Of a DNA stretch of 64,000 nucleotides, positions 16,622 through 24,426 are shown piece after piece (position 1 is the first letter of the stretch; every line of letters starts with the position of its first letter). The stretch lies in contig NZ_WMLB01000037.1 in the NCBI RefSeq assembly GCF_009709675.1, forward strand, positions 51,756 to 115,755, written 5' to 3'. Both the position numbers and the translations under genes were made by a program. Below the pieces are notes generated by a model that saw only the letters and a program-made list of their open reading frames with translations, was not told the DNA's origin and ran no database searches. Source of the DNA: Agromyces bracchium (GTDB taxonomy: Bacteria; Actinomycetota; Actinomycetes; Actinomycetales; Microbacteriaceae).

Positions 16622-17227
16622 ATGGATGCCGCGCGGCCCCCGCTCATCTCCGATGACGAACTCGACGACCTCGAGCGCGAGGCGATCGGGCGCGTCCGAG
16701 GCCGGGTGCTCGAGATCGGCGCGGGCGAGGGCGAGAACTTCGGCGCGTTCGACCCGGGGGTCGAGTGGATCGGACTCGAACCCGATGCCGAGCGGCGCGG
16801 CGAGCTCGCGACGCGCTCGCGGGAGTGGCACCACGAGGGCGAACCGCTCGATGCGGTGGCCGAGCACATCCCGCTGCCCGACGCCTCGGTCGACGCCGTC
16901 GTGGGCACCTACGTCCTCTGCTCGGTGACCGACCAGGCGGCGACGCTCGCCGAGGTCCGGCGGGTGCTCCGCCCGGGCGGCACCGTCGTCTTCGTCGACC
17001 ACGTCGTCGCGCCGCCGGGCACGTTGAAGCGCGGCGTCCAGCGAGTCGTCACGCCGTTCTCGAAGCGGTACTGCCACGGATGCCACTGGGACCGCGACAC
17101 GGGCGCCGCGCTCGCCGCCGCCGGCTTCGAGGCCGACGAGGCGCGCCTCGTGCGGGTGCCGTCGTTCCCGTTCGGGCCGACCCGTGTGCTCGTATTCCGC
17201 GGGCGCCTGCCCGGAGCCGTCGCGTGA
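16622..17227 (+). CDS. Class I SAM-dependent methyltransferase
   Basis: A 201-residue methyltransferase (Methyltransf_11 type). Motif I is VLEIGAGEGENFGAF, followed by GLEPDAERRGEL, then AEHIPLPDASVDAVVGTYVLCSV (in segments) and VLRPGGTVVFVDHV. Late cysteines (RYCHGCHWD) recall the methyltransferase-like 7/UbiE-related group that acts on thiols or lipids. The target is unknown. A GTG three bases earlier is an alternative start. The stop overlaps the sirtuin start (GTGA), so the two proteins are coupled. No good Shine-Dalgarno is seen. Confidence 0.88.
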   Translation: MDAARPPLISDDELDDLEREAIGRVRGRVLEIGAGEGENFGAFDPGVEWIGLEPDAERRGELATRSREWHHEGEPLDAVAEHIPLPDASVDAVVGTYVLCSVTDQAATLAEVRRVLRPGGTVVFVDHVVAPPGTLKRGVQRVVTPFSKRYCHGCHWDRDTGAALAAAGFEADEARLVRVPSFPFGPTRVLVFRGRLPGAVA

Positions 17228-17943
17228 CGCCCGGCCTCGGCGGCAGCCCGCGCATCGTCGTCCTCACCGGTGCCGGCATCTCCGCCGAGAGCGGCGTGCC
17301 GACCTTCCGGGACGCCGGCGGGCTCTGGGAGGGGCACCGCGTCGAGGACGTCGCCACGCCGGAGGCGTTCGAACTGGACCCCGACACCGTGCAGCGCTTC
17401 TACGACGCGAGGCGCCGCGCCGTGGCATCCGTCGCCCCCAATCCGGCGCACGAGGCGCTCGCCGCGCTCGAGCGCGAACTCGGCGACGACCTGCTCGTCG
17501 TCACGCAGAACATCGACGACCTGCACGAGCGCGCAGGATCGACGCGCGTGCTGCACATGCACGGCGAGCTCGGCCGCGCGCGCTGCGTCGCGTGCGAGGC
17601 GCGCACCGAGGCGCCGGGCGACCTGCTGCCCGGCACGCCGTGCTTGAACTGCGGCGAGCGGATGCTCCGCCCGGACGTGGTCTGGTTCGGCGAGATGCCG
17701 TACGGCCTCGACGAGATCGACGTCGCGCTCGCCGGGTGCGACGCGTTCGTGGCGATCGGCACCTCCGGCGCCGTGTACCCGGCGGCGGGGTTCGTGCTCA
17801 CGGCGTCCGCGTTCGGCGCGTCGACGCTCGAACTGAACCTCGCCGAGAGCGAGATCACGCCGTTCTTCGGCGCCTCGCGGCTCGGGCTCGCGAGCGTGCT
17901 CGTGCCCGAGTGGGTGGGCGAGATGCTCGCCGCCCCGCGCTGA
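17224..17943 (+). CDS. cobB: SIR2-family NAD-dependent protein deacylase (class III)
   Basis: A 239-residue sirtuin. NAD-binding motifs are LTGAGISAESGVPTFRD and VTQNIDDLHERAG. The catalytic histidine is H113 (LHMHGE). Four zinc cysteines are C121, C124, C140 and C143. Residues Y60 and R63 (FYDAR) form the YxxR pair that marks class III sirtuins such as CobB and SIRT5, which remove succinyl/malonyl as well as acetyl groups. The GTG at 17224 overlaps the stop of the methyltransferase. It probably controls lysine acylation of metabolic enzymes. A terminator-like hairpin follows. Confidence 0.94.
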   Translation: MTPGLGGSPRIVVLTGAGISAESGVPTFRDAGGLWEGHRVEDVATPEAFELDPDTVQRFYDARRRAVASVAPNPAHEALAALERELGDDLLVVTQNIDDLHERAGSTRVLHMHGELGRARCVACEARTEAPGDLLPGTPCLNCGERMLRPDVVWFGEMPYGLDEIDVALAGCDAFVAIGTSGAVYPAAGFVLTASAFGASTLELNLAESEITPFFGASRLGLASVLVPEWVGEMLAAPR

Positions 17944-17955
17944 GCCGGGCGACGA

Positions 17956-17993
17956 CGGATGCCGCGGTGCGTGGGCGGCCGCCGCGGCATCCG
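17956..17993. terminator. Convergent terminator-like hairpin made of GGATGCC/GGCATCC arms
   Basis: CGGATGCCGCGG at 17956-17967 and CCGCGGCATCCG at 17982-17993 are perfect 12-bp arms. It lies between the ends of the sirtuin gene and the minus-strand MFS gene and can end both transcripts. Confidence 0.6.
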
Positions 17994-18011
17994 CCGCCGG
18001 GTCCTCACCAG

Positions 18012-19433
18012 CTACTTCGCCGGGTCGGGCGGATTCGGATGCACCTGCGCGGAAATCGTCCGCCGCGGTCTCCACGCGAGCGCCACGACGAGCGTCGCGA
18101 CCGCGAGCCCGACCGTCGCCGTCGCGAGGACGAGCCAGTCGGCGGGGTCGGTGCCGCCCGAGAAGGAGAGCCCGACGACGACGGCCGCGCCGATGCAGCC
18201 GAGGCTCCGCGCGGTCTGGAACAGGCCGGCCGCCTGGCCGACGTGCTCGCTCGGCGCGGCGACGTAGAGCGACTGCGTGATCGAGACGAGCACGAAGACG
18301 TACGGGATGCCGACGGCCGCGGTCGCCGCGAGCACCGCCCACGCTGCGGTGGACGCGCCGAGCAGCGGCAGCGCGAGCGCGCCGACGGTGAGCGCGCCGA
18401 GCCCGATCACGAGGGTGCGCTGCAGGCCGCTGCGGTCGATCAGCCGCTCGACGAGCGGTGCCGTGACGACGTTGAAGGCGGCGAGCGGGAGCAGCAGCAC
18501 GCCGATGAGGTCGGTACGGTACCCGGCGTGGTCCTCGAGGTACTGCGGGATGCCGAACAGGGCCCCGTAGAACACGAGGTTGGCGAGGATGAACAGCGCG
18601 TACACCCGGACGAGCGGCGTGTTCGCCGCGAGCAGCCGCAGGTCGATGAACGGCGTCGCGGCGCGCAGCTCGTGCCAGCCGAACAGGGCGACCGCGGCCG
18701 CGATCACCGGCAGCAGGAACCACGGCGGATCGTCGGCGAGTTCGAGCAGGAACACGAGCAGCGTCGCGACGGCAACGACGAAGAGCGTCACCCCCGGGAG
18801 GTCGGCCTCGCCGAGGGTGCGCCGCAACGGCACGCGGGTGCGGGGCGCGTCGCGCGGCGCGAGGATGCCGGTGCTCACGAGCGCGAGCGCGGCGAGCGGG
18901 ATGTTGATCCAGAAGATGGCCGGCCAGCCGAACGCCACGATGAGCAGGCCCCCGAGGACCGGCCCGATCGCCGCGGACGACGTGTCGACGAGCTGGATGC
19001 GTCCGATCATCTTCGTCGCGTTCCCGCCGGAGGTCGCCGCGACCGCGCGCAGCATCGCCGCGGCCGACGGGAACGCGGTCGCGGTGCCGATCGCGAGCAG
19101 CACCCGCACGGCGCAGAGCACGACGAGGTTCGGCGCGAACGGTCCGAGCGCCCCCGCGAGCGCCACGGTCCACATCCCGATTGCGAACACGCGCCGCGGT
19201 CCGTACCGGTCGGCGAGTCGTCCCATGACCGGCTGCAGCACCGCCGAGGTGAGGTAGAAGACCGAGATGACCCAGGTCACGGTCGCGACGTCGACGCCGA
19301 ACTCGCGGCGGAGCGTGCTCAACGCCACCGCGACCATGCCCGAGTTCAGCGCGCTGAGCAGCGTGCCCGTGCAGAGTGCCGCGACGACCCATCGCGCGTG
19401 GTGCCGCGCGGGCGCGTCGGCGGTCTGCGACAT
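18012..19433 (-). CDS. MFS transporter (DHA2-like drug/proton antiporter)
   Basis: A 473-residue major facilitator with about 13-14 hydrophobic spans. It has the loop 2-3 motif GRLADRYGPRR and motif C-like GPVLGGLLIVAFGWPAIFWINIP, which point to the drug-proton antiporter DHA2 branch. Substrate is unknown but export of toxic small molecules is usual. I chose the ATG at 19433 because GAGGGGG stands upstream. A GTG at 19448 would add five residues. It follows the EI24 gene by 27 bases on the same strand and may share its transcript. Confidence 0.92.
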   Translation of the reverse strand: MSQTADAPARHHARWVVAALCTGTLLSALNSGMVAVALSTLRREFGVDVATVTWVISVFYLTSAVLQPVMGRLADRYGPRRVFAIGMWTVALAGALGPFAPNLVVLCAVRVLLAIGTATAFPSAAAMLRAVAATSGGNATKMIGRIQLVDTSSAAIGPVLGGLLIVAFGWPAIFWINIPLAALALVSTGILAPRDAPRTRVPLRRTLGEADLPGVTLFVVAVATLLVFLLELADDPPWFLLPVIAAAVALFGWHELRAATPFIDLRLLAANTPLVRVYALFILANLVFYGALFGIPQYLEDHAGYRTDLIGVLLLPLAAFNVVTAPLVERLIDRSGLQRTLVIGLGALTVGALALPLLGASTAAWAVLAATAAVGIPYVFVLVSITQSLYVAAPSEHVGQAAGLFQTARSLGCIGAAVVVGLSFSGGTDPADWLVLATATVGLAVATLVVALAWRPRRTISAQVHPNPPDPAK

Positions 19434-19460
19434 CGGCGACCCCCTCACCCGTCGCGGTCG

Positions 19461-20222
19461 TCAGGACTCGGGGCGAGCCTCCCGCGGGCCTCCGAGGCTG
19501 TCAAGCGCCGATCTCGCGAGCAGCGTCGCCCCGGCGACCGCGGCCGGCATGGTCGCGACCGCGCCGAGCGGCACGAGGAAGCAGAGCTGGGTCGCGACGC
19601 CGAAGCCGAGGAACCGCCAGCGGTTCGCACGCAGCAGCGCACGACGACGCTCCGGCGGGATGCCGCGCGCGTCGAGCGCGCGCGCCGTGAGCTCGCGCGC
19701 GAGCAGGCGTCCGGTGAGCACCGCGCCGAGGATCGCGGCCACGACGGTGCCCACGACCGGGACCAGCCCGACGAGCCCGACGAGCACCGCGGACAGGAGC
19801 GCCTGAACGATGAGCACGAGCGACCCGCGCACACCGCTCCAGAACCCGGGTCCTTCGCCGGGCGGCGTGCCGTCGGCGTCCGTCTCGACGGCCGCCCAGA
19901 TGCGCTCGTAGAACGGGTCGCCGACGACGAGAGTGAGCGCGGTGAAGGTCACGAACGCCAGCACCGCCGCGCCGGCGAACACGACGACCGCGACGAGCGT
20001 GCGGAACGCGAGGCGCCAGAAGTCCTGCCAGGCGTCGGCGAACGGGGTCGCGAGGTCGACCAGGCCGGGCAGGCCGACGCCGAGCGCGACGAGTCCCCAC
20101 ACGAGCAGCGCGAACACGATCGCCGCGGGCACCAGCCCGAGCAGCATGACGCCCGGGTCGCGCCGCCAGAACGCGAAGCCCCGCAGCAGCATGCGGGCCC
20201 CGTCGACGAGATCGTGCAGCAC
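19461..20222 (-). CDS. EI24 domain-containing membrane protein (CysZ-like)
   Basis: A 253-residue inner-membrane protein with four hydrophobic segments: VMLLGLVPAAIVFALLVWGLV, TLVAVVVFAGAAVLAFVTFT, LVGLVPVVGTVVAAILGAV and a C-terminal LVPLGAVATMPAAVAGATLL (each in pieces). This is the EI24/CysZ fold, linked to sulfate uptake in some bacteria, but in actinobacteria the role is open. The start is GTG at 20222 (LHDLVDGARML). TATGCT lies 6 bases upstream, giving a leaderless transcript. Longer starts add a Pro/Arg tail that covers the promoter. Confidence 0.88.
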   Translation of the reverse strand: MLHDLVDGARMLLRGFAFWRRDPGVMLLGLVPAAIVFALLVWGLVALGVGLPGLVDLATPFADAWQDFWRLAFRTLVAVVVFAGAAVLAFVTFTALTLVVGDPFYERIWAAVETDADGTPPGEGPGFWSGVRGSLVLIVQALLSAVLVGLVGLVPVVGTVVAAILGAVLTGRLLARELTARALDARGIPPERRRALLRANRWRFLGFGVATQLCFLVPLGAVATMPAAVAGATLLARSALDSLGGPREARPES

Positions 20223-20228
20223 CGGGCC

Positions 20229-20234
20229 AGCATA
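20229..20234 (-). promoter_or_regulatory. -10 hexamer TATGCT, leaderless promoter
   Basis: TATGCT on the minus strand with 6 bases to the GTG at 20222. It decides the start of the EI24 gene. Confidence 0.65.
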
Positions 20235-20392
20235 GGGTCGAGCGCCCGGTGCGACGCGGTGTTGCGCGCGCGTCACGCGCTCCCAGCCGACGGCGATATC
20301 GTCGGAGGCATCCGTTTCACCGCCCGGCGCACGGTCACGTCGCCCGGCAGCCGGCCGCCGCCGGCATCCGTTGGAGAAGGACCCGACGCCGC

Positions 20393-21334
20393 ATGACCAC
20401 GACCCCCACGACGTCCGCCCGCGCCGCCGAATGGTGGAAGGCGCAGCGCACGCGCGTGCTCTGGGGCGCGGTGATCGCGGTCGTCGCGTTCATCGTGACC
20501 GTCGTGATCGCGCGGATCCTGGTCGCCCAGCCGGCGGTCGAGGCGTTCATCGACGCCTACCCGGGCATCATGCCGCCGCCCGAGGGCACCCCCGTGGGCA
20601 TCCCGTGGTGGCTCGGCTGGCAGCACTTCCTCAACGCGTTCTTCCTCGTGCTGCTCGTCAAGACCGGGCTGGAGCTGCGGGGCAAGCGTCGCCCGCCGGG
20701 GTTCTGGACGCGCGACAACACGCGCTGGCCGCGCACGAAGCGCGCCCCTCGCCGCCTGGGCATCTGGCTCTGGTTCCACCTCTGGCTCGACGCCCTCTGG
20801 GTGCTCGTCGGCCTCACCTACGTCGTGCTCCTGTTCGCGACCGGCCAGTGGCTGCGGATCGTGCCGACCGACTGGGCCGTCGTCCCGAACGCGATCTCCG
20901 CCGCGCTGCAGTACGCGTCGCTCGAGTGGCCGACGGAGGACTCGTGGATCGTCTACAACGCACTGCAGCAGCTCGCGTACTTCGCGGTCGTGTTCATCGC
21001 CGCGCCCCTCGCCCTCGTCACGGGCCTGCGACTGTCGTCGATCTGGCCCGTCGAGGGGCGCTGGGCGTCGGCGAAGACCGAGCGGATGGCGCGTGCCCTC
21101 CACTACCCGGTGATGCTGTTCTTCCTCGCCTTCACGTTCGTGCACGTCGTGCTCGTGCTCTCGACGGGCGCGCTGCGCAAGCTCAACCAGATGTACGCCG
21201 CCCGTGACACCGACGACTGGATCGGCTTCGTGGTGTTCGCGCTGTCGGTCGTCGCCATGGTGGTCGCCTGGTTCGCGGCGACGCCGCCGCGCCTGAAGCG
21301 CATCGCCGCGAAGTCGGGACGCGTGCAGGGCTGA
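20393..21334 (+). CDS. Cytochrome b-like membrane protein (b561/hydrogenase-b type)
   Basis: A 313-residue membrane protein with five or so spans. Histidines sit inside or next to spans: H78 (GWQHFLNAFF), H129 (WLWFHLWLDALW) and two in HYPVMLFFLAFTFVHVVLVL. This spacing matches di-heme cytochrome b subunits (cytochrome b561/Ni,Fe-hydrogenase b or formate dehydrogenase gamma). A redox partner is not encoded next to it. Many actinobacteria pair such a protein with a sulfite-oxidase-like molybdopterin enzyme, which is not seen here. AGAAGGA upstream supports the ATG at 20393. The role is electron transfer across the membrane, by inference. Confidence 0.75.
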   Translation: MTTTPTTSARAAEWWKAQRTRVLWGAVIAVVAFIVTVVIARILVAQPAVEAFIDAYPGIMPPPEGTPVGIPWWLGWQHFLNAFFLVLLVKTGLELRGKRRPPGFWTRDNTRWPRTKRAPRRLGIWLWFHLWLDALWVLVGLTYVVLLFATGQWLRIVPTDWAVVPNAISAALQYASLEWPTEDSWIVYNALQQLAYFAVVFIAAPLALVTGLRLSSIWPVEGRWASAKTERMARALHYPVMLFFLAFTFVHVVLVLSTGALRKLNQMYAARDTDDWIGFVVFALSVVAMVVAWFAATPPRLKRIAAKSGRVQG

Positions 21335-21386
21335 CGGTTTCCTGCGAACGCCCGGCCGACGGGTGACGGAGCACCGTCCCCGTTCG

Positions 21387-21392
21387 TACGCT
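21387..21392 (+). promoter_or_regulatory. -10 hexamer TACGCT, leaderless promoter
   Basis: TACGCT with 7 bases to the ATG at 21400. Confidence 0.6.
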
Positions 21393-21399
21393 CGAGCGC

Positions 21400-21825
21400 A
21401 TGACCCGTTCGCCCGCCGTGCCGCCCTCGACGCCCGCGCGGACCGCCGGCCGATGGTTCCTCGCCGCGAGCCTCGTGTTCGCGGGGGTCAGCCACCTCTT
21501 CTGGGCCAGGCGCGAGTTCCGCGCCCAGGTGCCGCCGTGGGTGCCCATGGACGCCGACGCGGTCGTCGTCGGCTCGGGCGTCGTCGAGGTCGGACTGGGC
21601 GCCGCGCTCGTCACGCTCCCGCGCGAGCGGTCGCGCATCGGCTGGGTCGTGGCGGCGTTCTTCGCGGCCGTGTTCCCCGGCAACGTCGCCCAGTGGCGCG
21701 AGCGCCGCGACGCGTTCGGGCTCACGACCGACCGTGCGCGGTTCGTGCGCCTGTTCTTCCAGCCCGTGCTCATCGGGCTCGCGCTCTGGTCGACCAGCGC
21801 GCCGCGTGACGCGCGGACCCGGTGA
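21400..21825 (+). CDS. DoxX-like small membrane protein
   Basis: A 141-residue protein with four short hydrophobic spans: WFLAASLVFAGVSHLFW, VVVGSGVVEVGLGAALV, WVVAAFFAAVFPGNVAQW and FFQPVLIGLALW. AGVSHLFW and FPGNVAQW are typical of the DoxX/DoxD-like family of actinobacteria. The molecular role is not known. Some members sit in a mycothiol or redox-stress complex. Its leaderless promoter decides the start. It precedes another tiny membrane gene by 25 bases but that gene has its own promoter. Confidence 0.85.
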   Translation: MTRSPAVPPSTPARTAGRWFLAASLVFAGVSHLFWARREFRAQVPPWVPMDADAVVVGSGVVEVGLGAALVTLPRERSRIGWVVAAFFAAVFPGNVAQWRERRDAFGLTTDRARFVRLFFQPVLIGLALWSTSAPRDARTR

Positions 21826-21838
21826 GCCCTCGCCGGGC

Positions 21839-21844
21839 TAGGCT
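21839..21844 (+). promoter_or_regulatory. -10 hexamer TAGGCT, leaderless promoter
   Basis: TAGGCT with 6 bases to the ATG at 21851. Confidence 0.65.
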
Positions 21845-21850
21845 CGAGGG

Positions 21851-22045
21851 ATGAGCCGCACCGTCTGGACCGTCCTCGGCGTCATCGCCGCCGTCGTGAT
21901 CGCGTGGGTGCTCGTGGACGTGGTCTTCAGCGTGTTGTGGTTCGTCGTGAAGCTGGCCATCGTGGCCGTCGTCGCGGTCGCCGTGTTCTTCTGGCTGAAG
22001 TGGCTCGTGACCAGCCGCGACGACCGACGAGCGGTCGAGCGATAG
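21851..22045 (+). CDS. Small membrane protein, 64 aa
   Basis: Two closely packed hydrophobic segments (WTVLGVIAAVVIAWVLVDVVF and VVKLAIVAVVAVAVFFWLKWL) and a basic C-terminal tail (TSRDDRRAVER). Small proteins of this shape are widespread in Microbacteriaceae. Function is unknown. The clear leaderless promoter and clean reading frame support a real gene. The stop TAG lies within TAGCGG, a possible -10 for the following hydrolase. Confidence 0.78.
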   Translation: MSRTVWTVLGVIAAVVIAWVLVDVVFSVLWFVVKLAIVAVVAVAVFFWLKWLVTSRDDRRAVER

Positions 22046-22056
22046 CGGACGATCGC

Positions 22057-22935
22057 ATGGAGACGACGACCGTCGACGTCCCATCGCCGCACGGCGGTGC
22101 CGTGCGGGCGTTCGACACCGGCTCGCCGTCCCCAGGCGCACCCGTGGTCGTCTGGCACGCCGGGTCGCCGCACACGGGTGAGCCGCTGGAGCCGCTCGCC
22201 GAGGCGGCACGGGCGCGCGGCATCCGGCTCGTCACGTTCGCGCGCCCCGGCTACGGCGGGTCGACGTCGCGACCGGGACGGAACGTGGCCTCCGTCGCCG
22301 CCGACGTCGCGGCGATCGCCGACGCCCTCGGCATCGACCGCTTCGCCGTCGTCGGTTACTCGGGCGGCGGACCGCACGCGCTCGCGTGCGCGGCAGTGCT
22401 TCCCGATCGCGTGAGCGCCGCCGCCGTGCTCGCGAGCCCGGCGCCGCTCGACGGCGACGACTGGTTCGCCGGCATGCACGCGCCAGGCGCACTGCGTGCG
22501 GCGTCCGTCTCCCGCGAGGAGCGGATGCGGTTCGCCGAGACCGACGAATTCGACCCGGCGCAGTTCATCGACGCCGACTTCGCCCTGCTCTCCGGCGAGT
22601 GGGGCGCGGTGGGCCGCGACGCCGGGCGCGCCGAGTCGGCGGGTCCCGGCGGACTCGTCGACGACGACGTGGCGTTCACGCGGGGCTGGGGCTTCGACCT
22701 CGCCGACGTGCGCGTCCCCGCGCTGCTCGTGCAGGGCGAACTCGACCGGGTGATCCCGCGCGCCCACGCCGTTCGCCTCGTCGGCGGCCTGCCCGACGCG
22801 CGGCTGTGGATGCGGCTCGACGACGGGCACGTCGCGGTGCTCCGCGTGGTGCCCGAGGTGCTCGACTGGCTGGCCGAGCGCTCCGGCGGGGGCGCGGCTC
22901 CCGGGCCGGCCGACGGCGGCGGCTCCGACGGCTAG
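22057..22935 (+). CDS. Alpha/beta hydrolase
   Basis: A 292-residue hydrolase. It has WHAGSPHTG in the oxyanion region, the nucleophile elbow GYSGGG (Ser at about residue 106), ALLVQGELDRVIP with the acidic residue and DDGHVAVL with the histidine. FARPGYGGSTSRPGR is a common loop in haloalkane-dehalogenase-like or esterase members. The substrate is unknown. The ATG at 22057 follows TAGCGG by 8 bases and has no Shine-Dalgarno, so it may be leaderless too. The stop TAG shares the palindrome CTAG (22932-22935) with the stop of the convergent PHP gene. Confidence 0.9.
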   Translation: METTTVDVPSPHGGAVRAFDTGSPSPGAPVVVWHAGSPHTGEPLEPLAEAARARGIRLVTFARPGYGGSTSRPGRNVASVAADVAAIADALGIDRFAVVGYSGGGPHALACAAVLPDRVSAAAVLASPAPLDGDDWFAGMHAPGALRAASVSREERMRFAETDEFDPAQFIDADFALLSGEWGAVGRDAGRAESAGPGGLVDDDVAFTRGWGFDLADVRVPALLVQGELDRVIPRAHAVRLVGGLPDARLWMRLDDGHVAVLRVVPEVLDWLAERSGGGAAPGPADGGGSDG

Positions 22936-24002
22936 GGCGAGACCCGCTTCTTCGACCCCGCCCAGTCGACGAGGCGGTCGGCGTCCCACGTCGTGACGAT
23001 CCGCTCCGGCGGGATCCCCGCCGCTTCGGCGCGGGCCGCGCCGAGTGCGAGGAACCCGAAGTGGCCGGGCGCGTGCCCGTCGGTGTCGATCGAGAACCGG
23101 CAGCCGGCCGCGAGCGCAACGGCGATGAGGTCGTCGGGCGGATCCTGCCGCTCCGGCCGCGAGTTGAGCTCGACCGCGACGTCGTGCTCGGCGCACGCGG
23201 CGAACACGGCCGCCGCGTCGAACTCCGACTGCGGGCGGGTGCCGCGCGAGCCCTGCACGAGCCGGCCCGTGCAGTGCCCGAGCACGTTCATGCGCGGGTC
23301 GCGGATGGCACGGAGCATCCGCTTCGTCATCTCGTCGCGCGGCGCGCGCAGCTTGGAGTGCACGCTCGCGACCACCACGTCGAGGCGGTCGAGCAGGTCG
23401 GGGCGCTGGTCGAGCACGCCGTCCTCGAGGATGTCGACCTCGATGCCGGTGAGGATGCGCACGCCGAGGCCGCCGCGGTCGCGGTCGGCGCGCGCGTTGT
23501 CGCGGTCGGGCTCGCCCAGTCCGGCGTTCAGGGCGCCCACGATCTCGAGCTGCGACTCGAGCCGCTCGGGGGAGAGCCCGTTCGCGACGCGGAGCGTCGG
23601 CGAGTGGTCGGTGAGCGCGAAGTACTCGAGCCCGGCGGATGCCGCGGCCCGCGCCATCGCGGCGATGCTCGTCGTGCCGTCCGACCAGTCGGAGTGCGCG
23701 TGCAGATCGCCGCGCAGCAGCGCCCGGAGGCCCGTCGAGGTCTCGACGCCCGCCTTCTCGCGGAGGTCGGCGAGGTAGCCGGGCACCTTCCCGTCGAGCG
23801 CCTCGACGATCACGCCGAGGCTCGAGTCGCCGATGCCGGGGGTCTTCTTCAGTCGCCCGTCGGCGGCGCGGGCTCGCAGTTCGTCGTCGGAGAGCGGGCC
23901 GATCACGCCCGCCGCGCGTCGGAACGCCTTGGCCTTGAACGGCGACGCGAGCTGCACCTCGAGCAGCGACGCGATCTCCTCGAGCGCCTGCACCGGGTCC
24001 AT
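22932..24002 (-). CDS. PHP-domain protein with helix-hairpin-helix N terminus (PolX C-terminal-like)
   Basis: A 356-residue protein. Residues 1-90 resemble the helix-hairpin-helix 8-kDa region of PolX (ALEEIASLLEVQLASPFKAKAFRRAA, TPGIGDSS). A PHP phosphoesterase domain follows: GDLHAHSDWSDGTTS, ALTDHSPTLRVANG, ILTGIEVDILEDG, VVASVHSKL, NVLGHCTGRLV, VELNSRPERQDPP and SIDTDGHAPGHFGF. This is the complete metal-binding set. The nucleotidyltransferase palm of PolX is absent, so this is a stand-alone nuclease/phosphatase acting on DNA ends, by inference. It starts 12 bases after the VOC gene's stop and is probably co-transcribed. No clear Shine-Dalgarno is seen. Confidence 0.88.
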   Translation of the reverse strand: MDPVQALEEIASLLEVQLASPFKAKAFRRAAGVIGPLSDDELRARAADGRLKKTPGIGDSSLGVIVEALDGKVPGYLADLREKAGVETSTGLRALLRGDLHAHSDWSDGTTSIAAMARAAASAGLEYFALTDHSPTLRVANGLSPERLESQLEIVGALNAGLGEPDRDNARADRDRGGLGVRILTGIEVDILEDGVLDQRPDLLDRLDVVVASVHSKLRAPRDEMTKRMLRAIRDPRMNVLGHCTGRLVQGSRGTRPQSEFDAAAVFAACAEHDVAVELNSRPERQDPPDDLIAVALAAGCRFSIDTDGHAPGHFGFLALGAARAEAAGIPPERIVTTWDADRLVDWAGSKKRVSP

Positions 24003-24013
24003 CGCCGCGCCCG

Positions 24014-24385
24014 TCAGCGGTGCTGGTCGACGAGCACGGGGTTGCCGTCGGGATCGACGACGATGAAGCTCCCCGGTCCCGACCCGCTCTCGTCGACCTC
24101 CGAGACGAACTCGGCGCCGGCCTCCCGGAGCCGACGCTGCAGCTCGCGCACATCGGTGAACGGGTCGACCTCGGCGGCCGACTGGTCCCAGCCGGGGTTG
24201 AACGTGAGCAGGTTCCGCTCGAACATCCCGCGGAAGAGCCCGATCACGTGGGATCCGTTGCGGAGCATCAGCCACCCCTGGTCGGGGTCGCCGCCGAACG
24301 CCTCGAATCCGAGCCGCTCGTAGAACTCCCGTGAGGCGGCGAGGTCGCTGACGGCGAGGCTGACGGAGAACGCACCGAGGTCCAT
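24014..24385 (-). CDS. VOC-family (glyoxalase/bleomycin-resistance fold) protein
   Basis: A 123-residue single vicinal-oxygen-chelate domain. It has the paired beta-alpha-beta-beta-beta units: FSVSLAVSDLAASREFYERLGFEAFGG (in segments) and FIVVDPDGNPVLVDQH at the end. No clear metal triad can be assigned by eye. Such proteins bind or modify small molecules. The start at 24385 has CAGACT 6 bases upstream and no Shine-Dalgarno, so it may be leaderless. The PHP gene follows 11 bases later. Confidence 0.85.
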   Translation of the reverse strand: MDLGAFSVSLAVSDLAASREFYERLGFEAFGGDPDQGWLMLRNGSHVIGLFRGMFERNLLTFNPGWDQSAAEVDPFTDVRELQRRLREAGAEFVSEVDESGSGPGSFIVVDPDGNPVLVDQHR

Positions 24386-24426
24386 CGCCCCAGTCTGCTC
24401 GCGTTCCCGGCGCCGCGGAACCCCGA

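Noticed and set aside
17184..20396. A reading frame of over 1000 codons on the plus strand
   Set aside because: It runs antisense to the MFS and EI24 genes and is made of Arg/Asp/Glu/His repeats typical of the complementary strand of GC-rich genes.
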